DNA of 46,413 bases from Candidatus Woesearchaeota archaeon (GCA_018655015.1 JABIKK010000011.1:65323-111735), one strand, 5' to 3'. Positions 33,454 through 41,636 are shown, counted from the stretch's first letter. Notes: generated from the letters alone by a model not told the origin. Translations and numbers: made by a program.

Positions 33454-33899
33454 TTTTTAGCTAAATTTTGCTCCTCAATATATAATTTAATGTGTCTTCT
33501 GCTTCTGAAGTATCCACCTTTTGCTTTTCTATAAAGTAACCTGTATGCTTTTGCATCAATTACTTCTTTAGTTCTTAAGGTTTTTAGTAGGTCTCTGATT
33601 GCCCTTATCTTATTCATCCATTCTCTCTTCTTTGGCAATCTTGCTTTGTGAGTTCCGCTCCTTCTTCCTTGGCCGGATCTTCTTCCTTTCCTTTTTTGTT
33701 TTAATGTTTTTCTTGCTCTTGAACGTGAAACACCAGTATCTGGTTTTTTCTTAATTATTTTGTCTTTTACCAATGCACGAATATCTGATTTTGTAATTGC
33801 TTCCTTGATGGATTGTAAACTAGTAATGTCAAACTTAACTTTGTGAGTACCGCACTTCATAACTTGTGATGCAATTCTTTTCTTGCTTGATAAGTTCAT
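33450..33899 (-). CDS. rpl19e: Ribosomal protein eL19
   Basis: This 149-aa very basic protein starts 'MNLSSKKRIASQVMKCG', with the Arg/Lys-rich segment 'RARKTLKQKRKGRRSGQGRR' (about 60-80) and 'RLPKKREWMNKIRAIRDLLK'. These are eL19 signatures; its long helix crosses the subunit interface. Size is normal, and it overlaps uL18 by 4 nt. Confidence 0.96.
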   Translation of the reverse strand: MNLSSKKRIASQVMKCGTHKVKFDITSLQSIKEAITKSDIRALVKDKIIKKKPDTGVSRSRARKTLKQKRKGRRSGQGRRSGTHKARLPKKREWMNKIRAIRDLLKTLRTKEVIDAKAYRLLYRKAKGGYFRSRRHIKLYIEEQNLAKK

Positions 33900-33905
33900 T
33901 TTTTA

Positions 33906-34496
33906 CTAATTTTTCTTCTCCAATATTTTTTTCTTTTCTTCGTTAGTTTTTTTCGTATCTTCTACAGTTACTTCTTTCTTATCTGATTCTTTCTTGTCTG
34001 ATTCTTTTTTCTTTTCTTTTGATTCTTTTTCTTTTTTCTTCTCTTCTTCTTTCTTTGCTCTCTTGTCGTGTCTTTTCTTCAGTTCATCTTTCTTTTTCTT
34101 CATTGCGTCTTCGATATTTTTTGTGTAAGCATTAACATCTTTGATGTTGAGAACTTCAATTTTGTTCTCATTACATTTCTTTATAATTTCAACTCTCTTC
34201 CTATTACCAACTGAACTTCCAATTACAACTGGAGTCTTTATTCCTTCAAGTTCTGAAATATTGTGAACTACGATTAATTCATGTCCATCTCTAGTTAGGC
34301 CCCTTACAGCCTTAGGAGATGAAAATCCCATTGAAGGTTGTCTTCTATAGCTTCTAAGTTTTTTTCTTATTTTGGAGTGTTGACCTTTTGGTTGTCTCCA
34401 TTGGATACTTAGCTTTGCTAAACGGTGAGCATCCTGTTTAAGGAATGTTGGCTTCTTTGCCTTTGCAGCGTTCCTTATTTTTAGTAATTCTTTCAT
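33906..34496 (-). CDS. rpl32e: Ribosomal protein eL32 with long charged tail
   Basis: This 196-aa protein starts MKELLKIRNAAKAKKPTFL, with eL32 motifs 'SIQWRQPKGQHSKIRKKLRS', 'MGFSSPKAVRGLTRDGHE' and 'KTPVVIGSSVGNRKRVEI'. From about residue 130 it becomes a Lys/Glu/Asp run of about 65 residues, probably disordered or a single charged helix. The ATG at 34496 overlaps the uL6 stop (ATGA) and is preferred over an earlier in-frame start at 34526. Confidence 0.94.
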   Translation of the reverse strand: MKELLKIRNAAKAKKPTFLKQDAHRLAKLSIQWRQPKGQHSKIRKKLRSYRRQPSMGFSSPKAVRGLTRDGHELIVVHNISELEGIKTPVVIGSSVGNRKRVEIIKKCNENKIEVLNIKDVNAYTKNIEDAMKKKKDELKKRHDKRAKKEEEKKKEKESKEKKKESDKKESDKKEVTVEDTKKTNEEKKKILEKKN

Positions 34497-35044
34497 TTTT
34501 GTTGTGGTTTTGAAATTATATAGCATCCATCTTGGAAAACACGCCTATCCCTTTTCTTAATGAATGTTGCATGTTCTAAATTTGCTGCAGTTTGACCTGC
34601 ATTTTCGATGGATTGTGATTTAACTGTGATTGCGTCTCCCTTAATTTCAAGATCTACGCCTTCGATTATTTTTGATCTTCTGGGTATTTTTTCTCCAAGG
34701 AAGTTTGAAATTACAACTTCATTTCCTTCTTTTTTTACTGTCATTGGAAAGTGTCCAGAACAGATCTTTAATTCATAAGTGAATCCTTCCTTAGCTCCTT
34801 GAATCATGTTATTAATGTGCGCCACTGTGGTGTAAAGCACTCTTGCAAATTTTCTTTTTGAGGACTTTGTTGAAAGTTCTATTTCGCCATTAGTTAGTTT
34901 AATGCTTACTAATGGGTTAAGGAAGTCTCTAGTTGTTTCTCCATTTGAACCTTTGAAAGTTAGGATGGTTTCATCTAATGTCCCCGTTACACCTTCAGGT
35001 ATGGAGATCTTGATACTAACTTTCTTGTCCTTTTTATTTTCCAT
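34493..35044 (-). CDS. rpl6: Ribosomal protein uL6
   Basis: This 183-aa protein has two repeated uL6 folds. They include 'KVSIKISIPEGVTGTLDETI' and 'TVAHINNMIQGAKEGFTYEL', and later 'GVDLEIKGDAITVKSQSIEN'. It sits near the GTPase-associated centre of the large subunit. Size is normal. It starts 2 nt after uS8 and overlaps eL32 by 4 nt. Confidence 0.96.
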   Translation of the reverse strand: MENKKDKKVSIKISIPEGVTGTLDETILTFKGSNGETTRDFLNPLVSIKLTNGEIELSTKSSKRKFARVLYTTVAHINNMIQGAKEGFTYELKICSGHFPMTVKKEGNEVVISNFLGEKIPRRSKIIEGVDLEIKGDAITVKSQSIENAGQTAANLEHATFIKKRDRRVFQDGCYIISKPQQK

Positions 35045-35046
35045 TT

Positions 35047-35436
35047 TTAGTAAACAAATGCTAGGAGTTTTCCTCCTAATTTTTTGTCCTTTGCCTCATT
35101 GTGAACCATTATGCCTTGTGAAGTGGATACAATCATGAATCCAAAATCCTTTGCTGGAAGGTATCTTTTCTCAAATTTTTCGAAGTCATCTAATTTTACT
35201 GGGAAACGTGGTTTGATTACACCGCATTTGTTTAATGCTCCGATGAGATTTACCTTGATTAAACCGGCTTTTTTATCATCAACAATTTCAAAGCTTCCAA
35301 TATACTTGTTGTCTTGAAGTATCTGTAACACTTTTGTGATTATTTTTGATACAGGTTTAACTATACATTCTGGCTTTCCTGCTATTGAAGCCATGTTCAT
35401 ATCATTCAATACATTTGCTAGTGGGTCGTTTAACAT
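35047..35436 (-). CDS. rps8: Ribosomal protein uS8
   Basis: This 129-aa protein starts '[20 protein letters not shown]' and ends with '[20 protein letters not shown]', the family core that contacts helix 21 of 16S rRNA. Size is normal for archaea. It begins 9 nt after the uS14 stop. Confidence 0.96.
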   Translation of the reverse strand: MLNDPLANVLNDMNMASIAGKPECIVKPVSKIITKVLQILQDNKYIGSFEIVDDKKAGLIKVNLIGALNKCGVIKPRFPVKLDDFEKFEKRYLPAKDFGFMIVSTSQGIMVHNEAKDKKLGGKLLAFVY

Positions 35437-35445
35437 TTTATTTCC

Positions 35446-35676
35446 TCAACTATATTTTTTGAAACCGATTGATTTTGCAATATCTCTGAAGCAACGCCTA
35501 CAAAGTTTTAGGTTATACTTCTGAATGTGTCCTGCAGTTGAACCGCAACGCCTACATTTCTTTAAGTTTTGTCCGCATGAACGCAACTTAGGAGAGTTAT
35601 GCTTTTTGTATTTAGCTAACTTAGCAGGTTTACTCTTCAATTGTTTGAACATCTTCGTGAAACTACTTTTTGTCAT
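35446..35676 (-). CDS. rps14: Ribosomal protein uS14 (zinc-binding, extended N-terminus)
   Basis: This 76-aa protein ends with the zinc-binding part 'KKCRRCGSTAGHIQKYNLKL' and 'CRRCFRDIAKSIGFKKYS', four cysteines in two CxxC pairs, as in archaeal uS14. Archaeal uS14 is usually about 54 aa; here the N-terminus has about 20 extra basic residues. The ATG at 35676 overlaps uL5 by 14 nt; an internal ATG at 35652 would remove the overlap. Confidence 0.93.
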   Translation of the reverse strand: MTKSSFTKMFKQLKSKPAKLAKYKKHNSPKLRSCGQNLKKCRRCGSTAGHIQKYNLKLCRRCFRDIAKSIGFKKYS

Positions 35677-36208
35677 TTTTTACTATCTCGGCTCCATATT
35701 TCTTTTCCATAAAGTTTATTGCATCTTCTTTGTTTATTTTATGTTTTGCAGGAATGCTCCGTTTTCTAAGTGATCTTCTCCTTATTCTGAAGCCTTTTCT
35801 TGCGAGTGTGATTGCTAGTTCAAAACCAATAATTCCAATGTCTGCATCATATTCTATTCCAGGGATATCCAAATATTCATGAATTCCAAATGCAAAGTTA
35901 CCGTTATTATCAAAGGATGATTCTTTTAGTCTGTTTTTCTTAGCACTCATGAATAGCTTCAATAGCTCTTCTGCCTTCTTTCCACGAGTAGTTACTCTAC
36001 ACCCAAGTTCAAGACCAGGACGAACACCCCATGTAGGGATTCTTGTATTTGGACCTGCCTTTGTACTAACTGGTTTCATACCAGATAATTTTGCTAATAG
36101 TTTCAGAGATTTCTCTAACTTATCTCCAGGTCCTCCTGTTCCGCAGTTAAGAGTAACCTTCTCTACAAAGATTTCTCTCATTTTGTTTTCTTGAACTGTT
36201 TCTTGCAT
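35663..36208 (-). CDS. rpl5: Ribosomal protein uL5
   Basis: This 181-aa protein has 'EIFVEKVTLNCGTGGPGDKL', 'KPVSTKAGPNTRIPTWGVRP' and 'FGIHEYLDIPGIEYDADIGI', the uL5 signatures; it binds 5S rRNA and contacts P-site tRNA. A second ATG at residue 10 gives the more typical archaeal N-terminus. The first ATG shares one base with the eS4 stop. Confidence 0.96.
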   Translation of the reverse strand: MQETVQENKMREIFVEKVTLNCGTGGPGDKLEKSLKLLAKLSGMKPVSTKAGPNTRIPTWGVRPGLELGCRVTTRGKKAEELLKLFMSAKKNRLKESSFDNNGNFAFGIHEYLDIPGIEYDADIGIIGFELAITLARKGFRIRRRSLRKRSIPAKHKINKEDAINFMEKKYGAEIVKNDKK

Positions 36209-36885
36209 TATAATTCTCCGTCAACAACGTATGCACATTCTCTTGAAGTTTCAAATATGCCTTCTTTTGTTTTAACTAAGATTTTTTTAGGTTGTGACCA
36301 TGATTCGTTCTTTTTTATTTCTTCAATTATCCCGTTGTGTCCAACATGTTTTCCTGAAGTTAGGAACACTTTTGCACCCTTTTCAAATTTCATATGTTTT
36401 ACAACTTTGTTCTTTTCAACAATAATACTATCTCCAACCTTGAATTCCTTAGTTTTATCTAGTAAAATATTTTTTCCAGTATGTAAATTAACTTGAGTTT
36501 TTCCTTTAGGTAATGTTTTTTTACCAATGACCTTCATTGCCTTGGGGTAATCTTTTTCTTGTTTTTTTAGTTCTAATTTACCTAAGGTGTTGTAAACTAC
36601 AATGAACTTGTCCTTTGAAATTGTGAATGTTAGTTCATCTAGGAACCCTATTGGGAATTTATGATCTTTTATTGCAACCCCATTTACAAGAATTAATCCT
36701 GCATTGAGGGATTTTTTTACTTCTCTTCCTGTTTCTACCAGGCTCAGTATATCTCTGACTACGACGTTTAAAGGCATGGATTCTGCCTTTCTGTGAGGTC
36801 CTGGTGACTGGCAAGAGATGAATGTAGTTCCCTTTCTAGCCAAAGGCGCTCTTCTTGTTGAACTTGTTCTTTTTTGATGACTCAT
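36208..36885 (-). CDS. rps4e: Ribosomal protein eS4
   Basis: This 225-aa protein has an S4-type RNA-binding segment ('MPLNVVVRDILSLVETGREV', 'KSLNAGLILVNGVAIKDHKF') and a C-terminal KOW domain ('EKGAKVFLTSGKHVGHNGII'). Archaeal small-subunit protein, normal size. The initial basic stretch 'HQKRTSSTRRAPLARKGTTF' is typical. It overlaps uL24 by 4 nt. Confidence 0.96.
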   Translation of the reverse strand: MSHQKRTSSTRRAPLARKGTTFISCQSPGPHRKAESMPLNVVVRDILSLVETGREVKKSLNAGLILVNGVAIKDHKFPIGFLDELTFTISKDKFIVVYNTLGKLELKKQEKDYPKAMKVIGKKTLPKGKTQVNLHTGKNILLDKTKEFKVGDSIIVEKNKVVKHMKFEKGAKVFLTSGKHVGHNGIIEEIKKNESWSQPKKILVKTKEGIFETSRECAYVVDGEL

Positions 36886-37301
36886 TTTTTATCCTTAGTT
36901 TCCTTTGTTTCCTTAGTTTTTGATAATGATTCTAATTTTTTGTTTCTTTTCCTATCATCCATGTTTAATTCTTGTATTTGAAGATTTGATGGGTGAACTG
37001 GATAAAATGATTTTGAACCGTCTCTTTTCAATGTGAATAAAGTTTCGATGTTGACTCTTGTGTTTTTTACATCAACCTTTGCGATGGCTCCTGATTTCCC
37101 TTTGTGTTGTCCGGTTGTGATTTTTACTTTATCTCCTTTCCTTATTCTTATGGACCTTAATCCATGCTTTTTTGAAAGGGTTTTTGATAATTGAGTATTA
37201 AGGAAACTTCCTCTCAAGTGTAATGGTGCATTGGCTATGAATTTTCTTTGTTTTCTTCTATTCTTACTTGCTCTCCATTCAGTTGAAAAATCTTGTTTCA
37301 T
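36882..37301 (-). CDS. rpl24: Ribosomal protein uL24
   Basis: This 139-aa protein has the archaeal uL24 start region 'KNRRKQRKFIANAPLHLRGS' and the KOW motif 'RKGDKVKITTGQHKGKSGAI'. It begins large-subunit assembly on 23S rRNA. The ATG at 37301 comes 1 nt after the uL14 stop, as at many junctions here; an ATG at 37316 would overlap uL14 by 14 nt. Confidence 0.94.
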   Translation of the reverse strand: MKQDFSTEWRASKNRRKQRKFIANAPLHLRGSFLNTQLSKTLSKKHGLRSIRIRKGDKVKITTGQHKGKSGAIAKVDVKNTRVNIETLFTLKRDGSKSFYPVHPSNLQIQELNMDDRKRNKKLESLSKTKETKETKDKK

Positions 37302-37302
37302 T

Positions 37303-37704
37303 TTATAGTACGACACTAGCTACTTTTGAAATTCTTGTCCATCTTGTAGCTGCCTCCTTTGCAATAGGCCCTTTGAATATTGTTCCTTTAGGCGTTCCTT
37401 TTTCATCTTTTAATATTACTGCAGCATTACTTTCAAAACAAACCCTTGTTCCGTCAGGTCTTTTGTAAGGCATTTTTTGTCTAACAATTATTGCTGGAAC
37501 AACTTGTTTTCTCATTGCCGGTGTTCCTTTGATTACAGATGCTAATACTAGGTCTCCTACTCCTGCAGCAGGTTTACGACCCTTTACGGTCTTTGCACCT
37601 TTTACAGAGATTATTCTGATTATTTTTGCACCTGAGTTGTCACATGCCATAACCTTTGCTCTGTGAGGTAATGACTTTGGAATATTTGCATTTAGAGCTT
37701 TCAT
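37303..37704 (-). CDS. rpl14: Ribosomal protein uL14
   Basis: This 133-aa protein has 'SLPHRAKVMACDNSGAKIIR' and 'GVGDLVLASVIKGTPAMRKQ', followed by 'RVCFESNAAVILKDEKGTPK', the uL14 core at the subunit interface. Size is normal. The start overlaps the uS17 stop by 4 nt. Confidence 0.97.
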   Translation of the reverse strand: MKALNANIPKSLPHRAKVMACDNSGAKIIRIISVKGAKTVKGRKPAAGVGDLVLASVIKGTPAMRKQVVPAIIVRQKMPYKRPDGTRVCFESNAAVILKDEKGTPKGTIFKGPIAKEAATRWTRISKVASVVL

Positions 37705-37970
37705 TTTTTAACAACCTCCACTGCGAGGAAATTCTTTGTTTTTGAAATAGGCCTAGTTTCTATGATCTTGATGAAATCCCCTATTTTTATTTCTAAATTT
37801 TCTGGAACATGAACTTTAATTCTGGTTCTTCTTTTTTGGAACCGTTCATACTTTGCGTTGTATACCTGTCTTGGGAATTCAATTGTTGTTGTTTTATGGA
37901 AAACATTAGAGATAACTCTACCTGTAAAAACTCTTCCATGTGTTCTCAAATTATTTTTTCCTTGTTTCAT
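37701..37970 (-). CDS. rps17: Ribosomal protein uS17
   Basis: This 89-aa protein has the OB-fold signature 'HGRVFTGRVISNVFHKTTTI' and 'FQKRRTRIKVHVPENLEIKI', then 'GDFIKIIETRPISKTKNFL'. It is slightly shorter than many archaeal uS17 (about 105-115), missing part of the N-terminus. It starts 1 nt after rnp1. Confidence 0.96.
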   Translation of the reverse strand: MKQGKNNLRTHGRVFTGRVISNVFHKTTTIEFPRQVYNAKYERFQKRRTRIKVHVPENLEIKIGDFIKIIETRPISKTKNFLAVEVVKK

Positions 37971-37971
37971 T

Positions 37972-38244
37972 TTATATCCTTATTTTCTTTTTGAGCCGTT
38001 CTTCGGGTCTGCCCTGGAGAACTTCTCCTTCGATCGTGATTGTTTTTCCTTCGATTTTTGTTTTTATTGTAACTTGTTTTTTGACAAGTTTTTTTGTTTC
38101 ATTGTTTGTTTCTATGATCAGCATGTTTTTGGTTTCATCGATGACTTTTCCCTTGATCCCTATTAGGGTGGGATTGTCAGCGTCGATTACTTCCAACTCC
38201 TTGCCGATGAGCTCAAGTCTTGGTATATCCCTTGTTTTTTGCAT
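37972..38244 (-). CDS. rnp1: Ribonuclease P protein Rpp29 (Rnp1/Pop4)
   Basis: This 90-aa protein has the Sm-like Rpp29 fold: 'ELIGKELEVIDADNPTLIGI', 'GKVIDETKNMLIIETNNETK' and an end 'GEVLQGRPEERLKKKIRI'. Rpp29 pairs with Rpp21 on RNase P RNA to help mature tRNA 5' ends. Its place between aIF1 and uS17 is conserved. Codon use is richer in ATC, GTC, CTC and GAC than the neighbouring ribosomal genes. Confidence 0.94.
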   Translation of the reverse strand: MQKTRDIPRLELIGKELEVIDADNPTLIGIKGKVIDETKNMLIIETNNETKKLVKKQVTIKTKIEGKTITIEGEVLQGRPEERLKKKIRI

Positions 38245-38246
38245 GT

Positions 38247-38549
38247 TTAGTCTATGGATCCTTTGTCAAATCCCATGTTAACGAGTTCTTCTTTTACCCG
38301 TCTTTTGTGATCTCCTTGAAGTTCGACCTTGTCTTTCTTCACGGTCCCACCACATGCAAGCTTTGATTTGAGCTTTTTTGCAACGTCTTTGATATCGATT
38401 GATTTGATGTCAAAACCGCTTATGACTGTGATCATTTTTCCGAACTTCCTTTTCTCAAGAACAATTTTTATTCTTTGTTCTCCCTTGGCAATGTTTTCCC
38501 AAACATCAAGTTCTTTTGGAAGCCCAGTTATCGGGTCTCTTTCAATCAT
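38247..38549 (-). CDS. sui1: Translation initiation factor aIF1 (SUI1)
   Basis: This 100-aa SUI1-domain protein has '[20 protein letters not shown]', '[20 protein letters not shown]' and '[18 protein letters not shown]'. aIF1 monitors start-codon recognition on the small subunit. Like rnp1 next to it, it uses CTT/CTC leucine and ATC/GAC codons more than the flanking genes. It overlaps uL29 by one base. Confidence 0.95.
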   Translation of the reverse strand: MIERDPITGLPKELDVWENIAKGEQRIKIVLEKRKFGKMITVISGFDIKSIDIKDVAKKLKSKLACGGTVKKDKVELQGDHKRRVKEELVNMGFDKGSID

Positions 38550-38815
38550 TATTTTTTCTTTTTTTCCTCCTTTTTGATTGTTTTCGAATTTGATTTTTTA
38601 ACAACTTCTTTTGGTTGATTTTTCTTTTGTGTTTTGAAAGTATGAATCCTTGCTATTGCTTTTCTTGTTGCCTTAACTAATCCTGGATTTTCAGGAGGAG
38701 TTCCACTTGATTTTTGCATGTTTAATTTCATTAGTTCTTTTCTTAAATCGGTGTATTGTTTGTCTAACTGCTCTATTGTCATCTTTGCAAGTTCCTTTTT
38801 TTTTGCAAGAGCCAT
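38549..38815 (-). CDS. rpl29: Ribosomal protein uL29 with Lys-rich tail
   Basis: This 88-aa helical protein has '[20 protein letters not shown]' and '[20 protein letters not shown]', typical uL29, which lies at the polypeptide exit tunnel and contacts SRP and chaperones. A lysine-rich tail of about 20 residues is added. It starts 1 nt after uS3. Confidence 0.94.
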   Translation of the reverse strand: MALAKKKELAKMTIEQLDKQYTDLRKELMKLNMQKSSGTPPENPGLVKATRKAIARIHTFKTQKKNQPKEVVKKSNSKTIKKEEKKKK

Positions 38816-38816
38816 C

Positions 38817-39701
38817 TTATTTTTTATCCTCTACTTCTTCTTTAGGAGCTTCTTCTTTTGGTTGCTCTTTAACTTCTTCCTTAACTTCAGCTACAGGTTT
38901 TGGTTCTTCCTTAACTGGTTCTGGTTTGGGCTCTGCTTTTGGAGCTTCATTTACTACTTTTTTAGTTGTCTTTTTAACAACTTTTTTTGTAGGCTCTTCT
39001 GTTTTCTCTATTACTTCTACACCATCAACTGAAGAAACTTTTACAGTCTCATCTGCTATAACTTCATTGAATTCTCCTTCTTCCACTTGCGGTTTCTTGA
39101 ATTCTTCTTTTATCTCAAGTTGTTTATCTAATAGTACAATGTCTGGAGTCATAATTCTAACCATGATTCCTACAGTGCCCATTTTAGTTGTGAAATTAAC
39201 ACTCTTCTTGCTAATCTTGGATTCGTTGATATCTCCTGATTTCTTCAAATAACCAGCTGAGAATCTCCACGATCTAGCCCTTGCACTTGGAATTTTGCCT
39301 GAAAGTACTACTTCAGCCCCAATTGCCCCGGAGTCCATAATATCTTGTAATACTCTGTAACCAATTGACTTGAATCTCTTTTGACCAAATCTTTCAATGC
39401 TTGCAGCAATTCTATCTGCAACATAATGAACATCTAACATCGGAGTAGGTATTTCTCCAATTTCTAGTTGCGGATTTTCTAATTTGTATTTGTTTTTTAG
39501 TAATAATGTTAATTTCTTTATGTTCTCGCCTTTTTTACCAACAACGATTCCAGGACGTGTTGTGTAAACAATAACGTTTTCTCCGAGAGGTGTTCTTCTT
39601 ATCTCAATATGGGAATATCCAGTCCTATTGAAAATTCTACCAATGTGTTCCTGAATTTGGAACTCCTTCAATTTTTGATTTACAAATTGTCTTTCAATCA
39701 T
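38817..39701 (-). CDS. rps3: Ribosomal protein uS3 with Pro/Glu/Lys-rich tail
   Basis: This 294-aa protein has a KH domain ('VYTTRPGIVVGKKGENIKKL', about 49-68) and the uS3 C-terminal fold ('YVADRIAASIERFGQKRFKS', 'MGTVGIMVRIMTPDIVLLD'). It lines the mRNA entry channel. Residues about 230-294 are a low-complexity tail built from APKAEPKPEP-type units. The tail shares a 25-bp exact DNA repeat with the uL22 tail. Confidence 0.95.
   Translation of the reverse strand: MIERQFVNQKLKEFQIQEHIGRIFNRTGYSHIEIRRTPLGENVIVYTTRPGIVVGKKGENIKKLTLLLKNKYKLENPQLEIGEIPTPMLDVHYVADRIAASIERFGQKRFKSIGYRVLQDIMDSGAIGAEVVLSGKIPSARARSWRFSAGYLKKSGDINESKISKKSVNFTTKMGTVGIMVRIMTPDIVLLDKQLEIKEEFKKPQVEEGEFNEVIADETVKVSSVDGVEVIEKTEEPTKKVVKKTTKKVVNEAPKAEPKPEPVKEEPKPVAEVKEEVKEQPKEEAPKEEVEDKK
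38924..38948. repeat. 25-bp direct repeat, copy 1 (uS3 tail)
   Basis: The 25 bases at 38924-38948 are identical to those at 39727-39751 in the uL22 tail, in the same orientation and about 800 bp apart. They encode the 'EAPKAEPKP/Q' unit in both proteins. The core reads GGGCTCTGCTTTTGGAGC on the plus strand. Confidence 0.85.
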
Positions 39702-40243
39702 TGTTTAACCTCTGGTTTAGTTTCTTGTTTGGGCTCTGCTTTTGGAGCTTCCTTTATTTCTGCCTTTGGAGCTTCTATTTTTGGAGCTTCTTTTTTAGCA
39801 GGTGCTTTCTTTTTTTCATTAATTTTTTCTTCGAGTGTAATTTCTAAATGTGTTCTCTTGGTTTTTGTTCTTCTTTGTCTTCCGTAATGCCAAGGTCTTG
39901 AAGCAAGATTTGGGATTATTGAAGAGATGATTAATGCATCTGTGTCTAATCCTTTGTTTTGTGCATTAGCTTCTGCGGAATTTAATAACTTGATTACTTC
40001 TTTTGTTGCATTTATTGGATATCTTCCTGAGGAAAGATCTCCTTTTCTGTGCCCAATTTTCTTGTTATGCACTGTGAATGGAACTGCAACCTCGAACTCT
40101 AGCACTTTTGCTAGTTTTTCTTTAGCCCAGCTAAGCTTTTTTCCTCTAATGTACTTGCTTATTACAATTGCATGCTTTGTCGAAATAGCTATGTTCCTTC
40201 CAACAACCTTTGCACTGTGCATATCTGTTTTCATTTTAATCAT
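39698..40243 (-). CDS. rpl22: Ribosomal protein uL22 with Pro/Ala/Glu-rich tail
   Basis: This 181-aa protein has 'NIAISTKHAIVISKYIRGKK', 'RKGDLSSGRYPINATKEVIK' and 'HYGRQRRTKTKRTHLEITLE', the uL22 core whose loop lines the exit tunnel. From about residue 140 a tail of repeated 'APK.EAPKAE' units replaces a normal ending. It overlaps uS3 and uS19 by 4 nt on each side. Confidence 0.95.
   Translation of the reverse strand: MIKMKTDMHSAKVVGRNIAISTKHAIVISKYIRGKKLSWAKEKLAKVLEFEVAVPFTVHNKKIGHRKGDLSSGRYPINATKEVIKLLNSAEANAQNKGLDTDALIISSIIPNLASRPWHYGRQRRTKTKRTHLEITLEEKINEKKKAPAKKEAPKIEAPKAEIKEAPKAEPKQETKPEVKQ
39727..39751. repeat. 25-bp direct repeat, copy 2 (uL22 tail)
   Basis: This is an exact match of 38924-38948 in the uS3 tail, in the same reading frame of the encoded tail. 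See that entry. Confidence 0.85.
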
Positions 40244-40644
40244 TTAGCCTTTGAAGCTGAAGCTGTACTCGATTTAGTTGCTCCTACTCCTGCTGATCCA
40301 TGCGATAGTCTCTTTCTTGTTTGAGATAATTCTCCAAGGAATAAACCAAGCATTTCTTCAGTAATTACTATTTCATGGAACTCTTTTCCATTGTGAACAC
40401 CAATCTTTAGTCCAACCATTTGTGGTAGAACTGGAATAACTCTTAGGTGTGTTTTGATAGGCTTCTTTCTTTTGCCTTCATTTGTTAATCTTATTTTTTC
40501 AAGTAAGGGTTCTGCACTCTTCAAGACATCTCTAGATATTGTTCTTCTCTTTCTGGAAGTTAGTAACTTTGCAAATTCCTTTACGTCCATCTGCTTTAGT
40601 TCTGCTAAAGTTTTACCCTTGAATCTAAATTCGTCATCATCCAT
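40240..40644 (-). CDS. rps19: Ribosomal protein uS19
   Basis: This 134-aa protein has 'MDVKEFAKLLTSRKRRTISR', 'KPIKTHLRVIPVLPQMVGLK' and 'VHNGKEFHEIVITEEMLGLF', ending 'RLSHGSAGVGATKSS'. It is the archaeal uS19 at the head of the small subunit. Size is normal. It starts 1 nt after uL2. Confidence 0.96.
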   Translation of the reverse strand: MDDDEFRFKGKTLAELKQMDVKEFAKLLTSRKRRTISRDVLKSAEPLLEKIRLTNEGKRKKPIKTHLRVIPVLPQMVGLKIGVHNGKEFHEIVITEEMLGLFLGELSQTRKRLSHGSAGVGATKSSTASASKAK

Positions 40645-40645
40645 T

Positions 40646-41371
40646 TTATCTCTTCTTACCCGTCCTTCTTGCTTTTATTTTACCTACGTTTCTACCCGGT
40701 GGAGCGAATCTTGGTGCTGTAAGAGGTTTACCTGCATGACGACCACGTCCTGATCCGAATGGATGGTCTACAGCGTTCATTGCTACACCTGATGTACGAG
40801 GATAAAGTTTACCACGTGCTTTCATTATGTGGAATTTTGTACCTGCTTTAACTAGTGGTTTTTCTTTCTTACCTGCCCCTGCAATTCTTCCAATTGTTGC
40901 ACGACATTGAGGGTTGAATGTTTTCTTCTTCTTTGAAGGCAGGATTACTACAACGCCTTTTTCTGAAATTGTTAATAGTTTTGCGCCTGCTCCTGAAGCC
41001 CTAACCATTGAGCCACCATCTGCTGGCTTTGATTCGATATTTGAAATCATTGTTCCTTCTGGAATGCTTCCTAATGGAAGTGTACTTCCTAATGTAGGTT
41101 GACCTTTAGCTCCGGAGTAGACCGTGTCTCCAACTTTCATTCCATTTGGTGCGAATACGTAATTGTATTCTCCATTATCGTATTTTATGATTGCAATTGG
41201 TGCAGTGTGACCTTTACAATGTGTTAAGTCTTTTACTACCCCTGTTAATGTTCCTTCTTTTTCTGTTGAATCGTAAGTTCTATGTTTAATTTGAATGTTC
41301 CATCTGTGAGAGTGAGCACTATATGTGGAAGTTCCTCTTCCCCGTCTTTGTGAAATTAATCTCTTACCCAT
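40646..41371 (-). CDS. rpl2: Ribosomal protein uL2
   Basis: This 241-aa protein starts 'MGKRLISQRRGRGTSTYSAH', then 'NYVFAPNGMKVGDTVYSGA'. The conserved peptidyl-transferase-proximal segment is 'SGVAMNAVDHPFGSGRGRHA' (about 196-215), including the functionally important His. uL2 is needed for subunit association and peptide-bond formation. Size is normal. Confidence 0.97.
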   Translation of the reverse strand: MGKRLISQRRGRGTSTYSAHSHRWNIQIKHRTYDSTEKEGTLTGVVKDLTHCKGHTAPIAIIKYDNGEYNYVFAPNGMKVGDTVYSGAKGQPTLGSTLPLGSIPEGTMISNIESKPADGGSMVRASGAGAKLLTISEKGVVVILPSKKKKTFNPQCRATIGRIAGAGKKEKPLVKAGTKFHIMKARGKLYPRTSGVAMNAVDHPFGSGRGRHAGKPLTAPRFAPPGRNVGKIKARRTGKKR

Positions 41372-41372
41372 C

Positions 41373-41636
41373 TTATAACATTCCCATTTGTGTTGCGATA
41401 TCTATTGCCGGAGTTTCCGGTGATAGTTTAACATAAGCTTTTTTCTTTCCCGTAGGCATAATAGTTGTGTTTACTGCCTCAACTTTAATACTAAATATTT
41501 TTTCAAGTGATTCTTTTATTTCTTTCTTTGTTGCTGACTTTGCAACTGAAAAGACTAGCTTGTTTTCTGATTCCATAAGTCTAACTGCTTTTTCCGTGGA
41601 TTTCGGGAAATTGATTATGCTGTATGGATCTTTCAT
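41373..41636 (-). CDS. rpl23: Ribosomal protein uL23
   Basis: This 87-aa protein has 'PKSTEKAVRLMESENKLVFS', 'ATKKEIKESLEKIFSIKVEA' and 'TTIMPTGKKKAYVKLSPET'. It is the typical archaeal uL23 at the exit tunnel, a docking site for SRP. It overlaps uL4 by 4 nt. Confidence 0.96.
   Translation of the reverse strand: MKDPYSIINFPKSTEKAVRLMESENKLVFSVAKSATKKEIKESLEKIFSIKVEAVNTTIMPTGKKKAYVKLSPETPAIDIATQMGML

Noticed and set aside
38820-39000. CRISPR-like or tandem repeat array in GCTTC/TTCTTC-rich DNA
   Set aside because: The repeats encode Pro/Glu/Lys tails, have irregular period and no unique spacers; they are low-complexity coding sequence.
38707-39252. 181-aa plus-strand ORF rich in Ser/Thr/Phe
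   Set aside because: It is antisense to the uS3 tail and uL29; the composition is the mirror of Lys/Glu-rich coding sequence.
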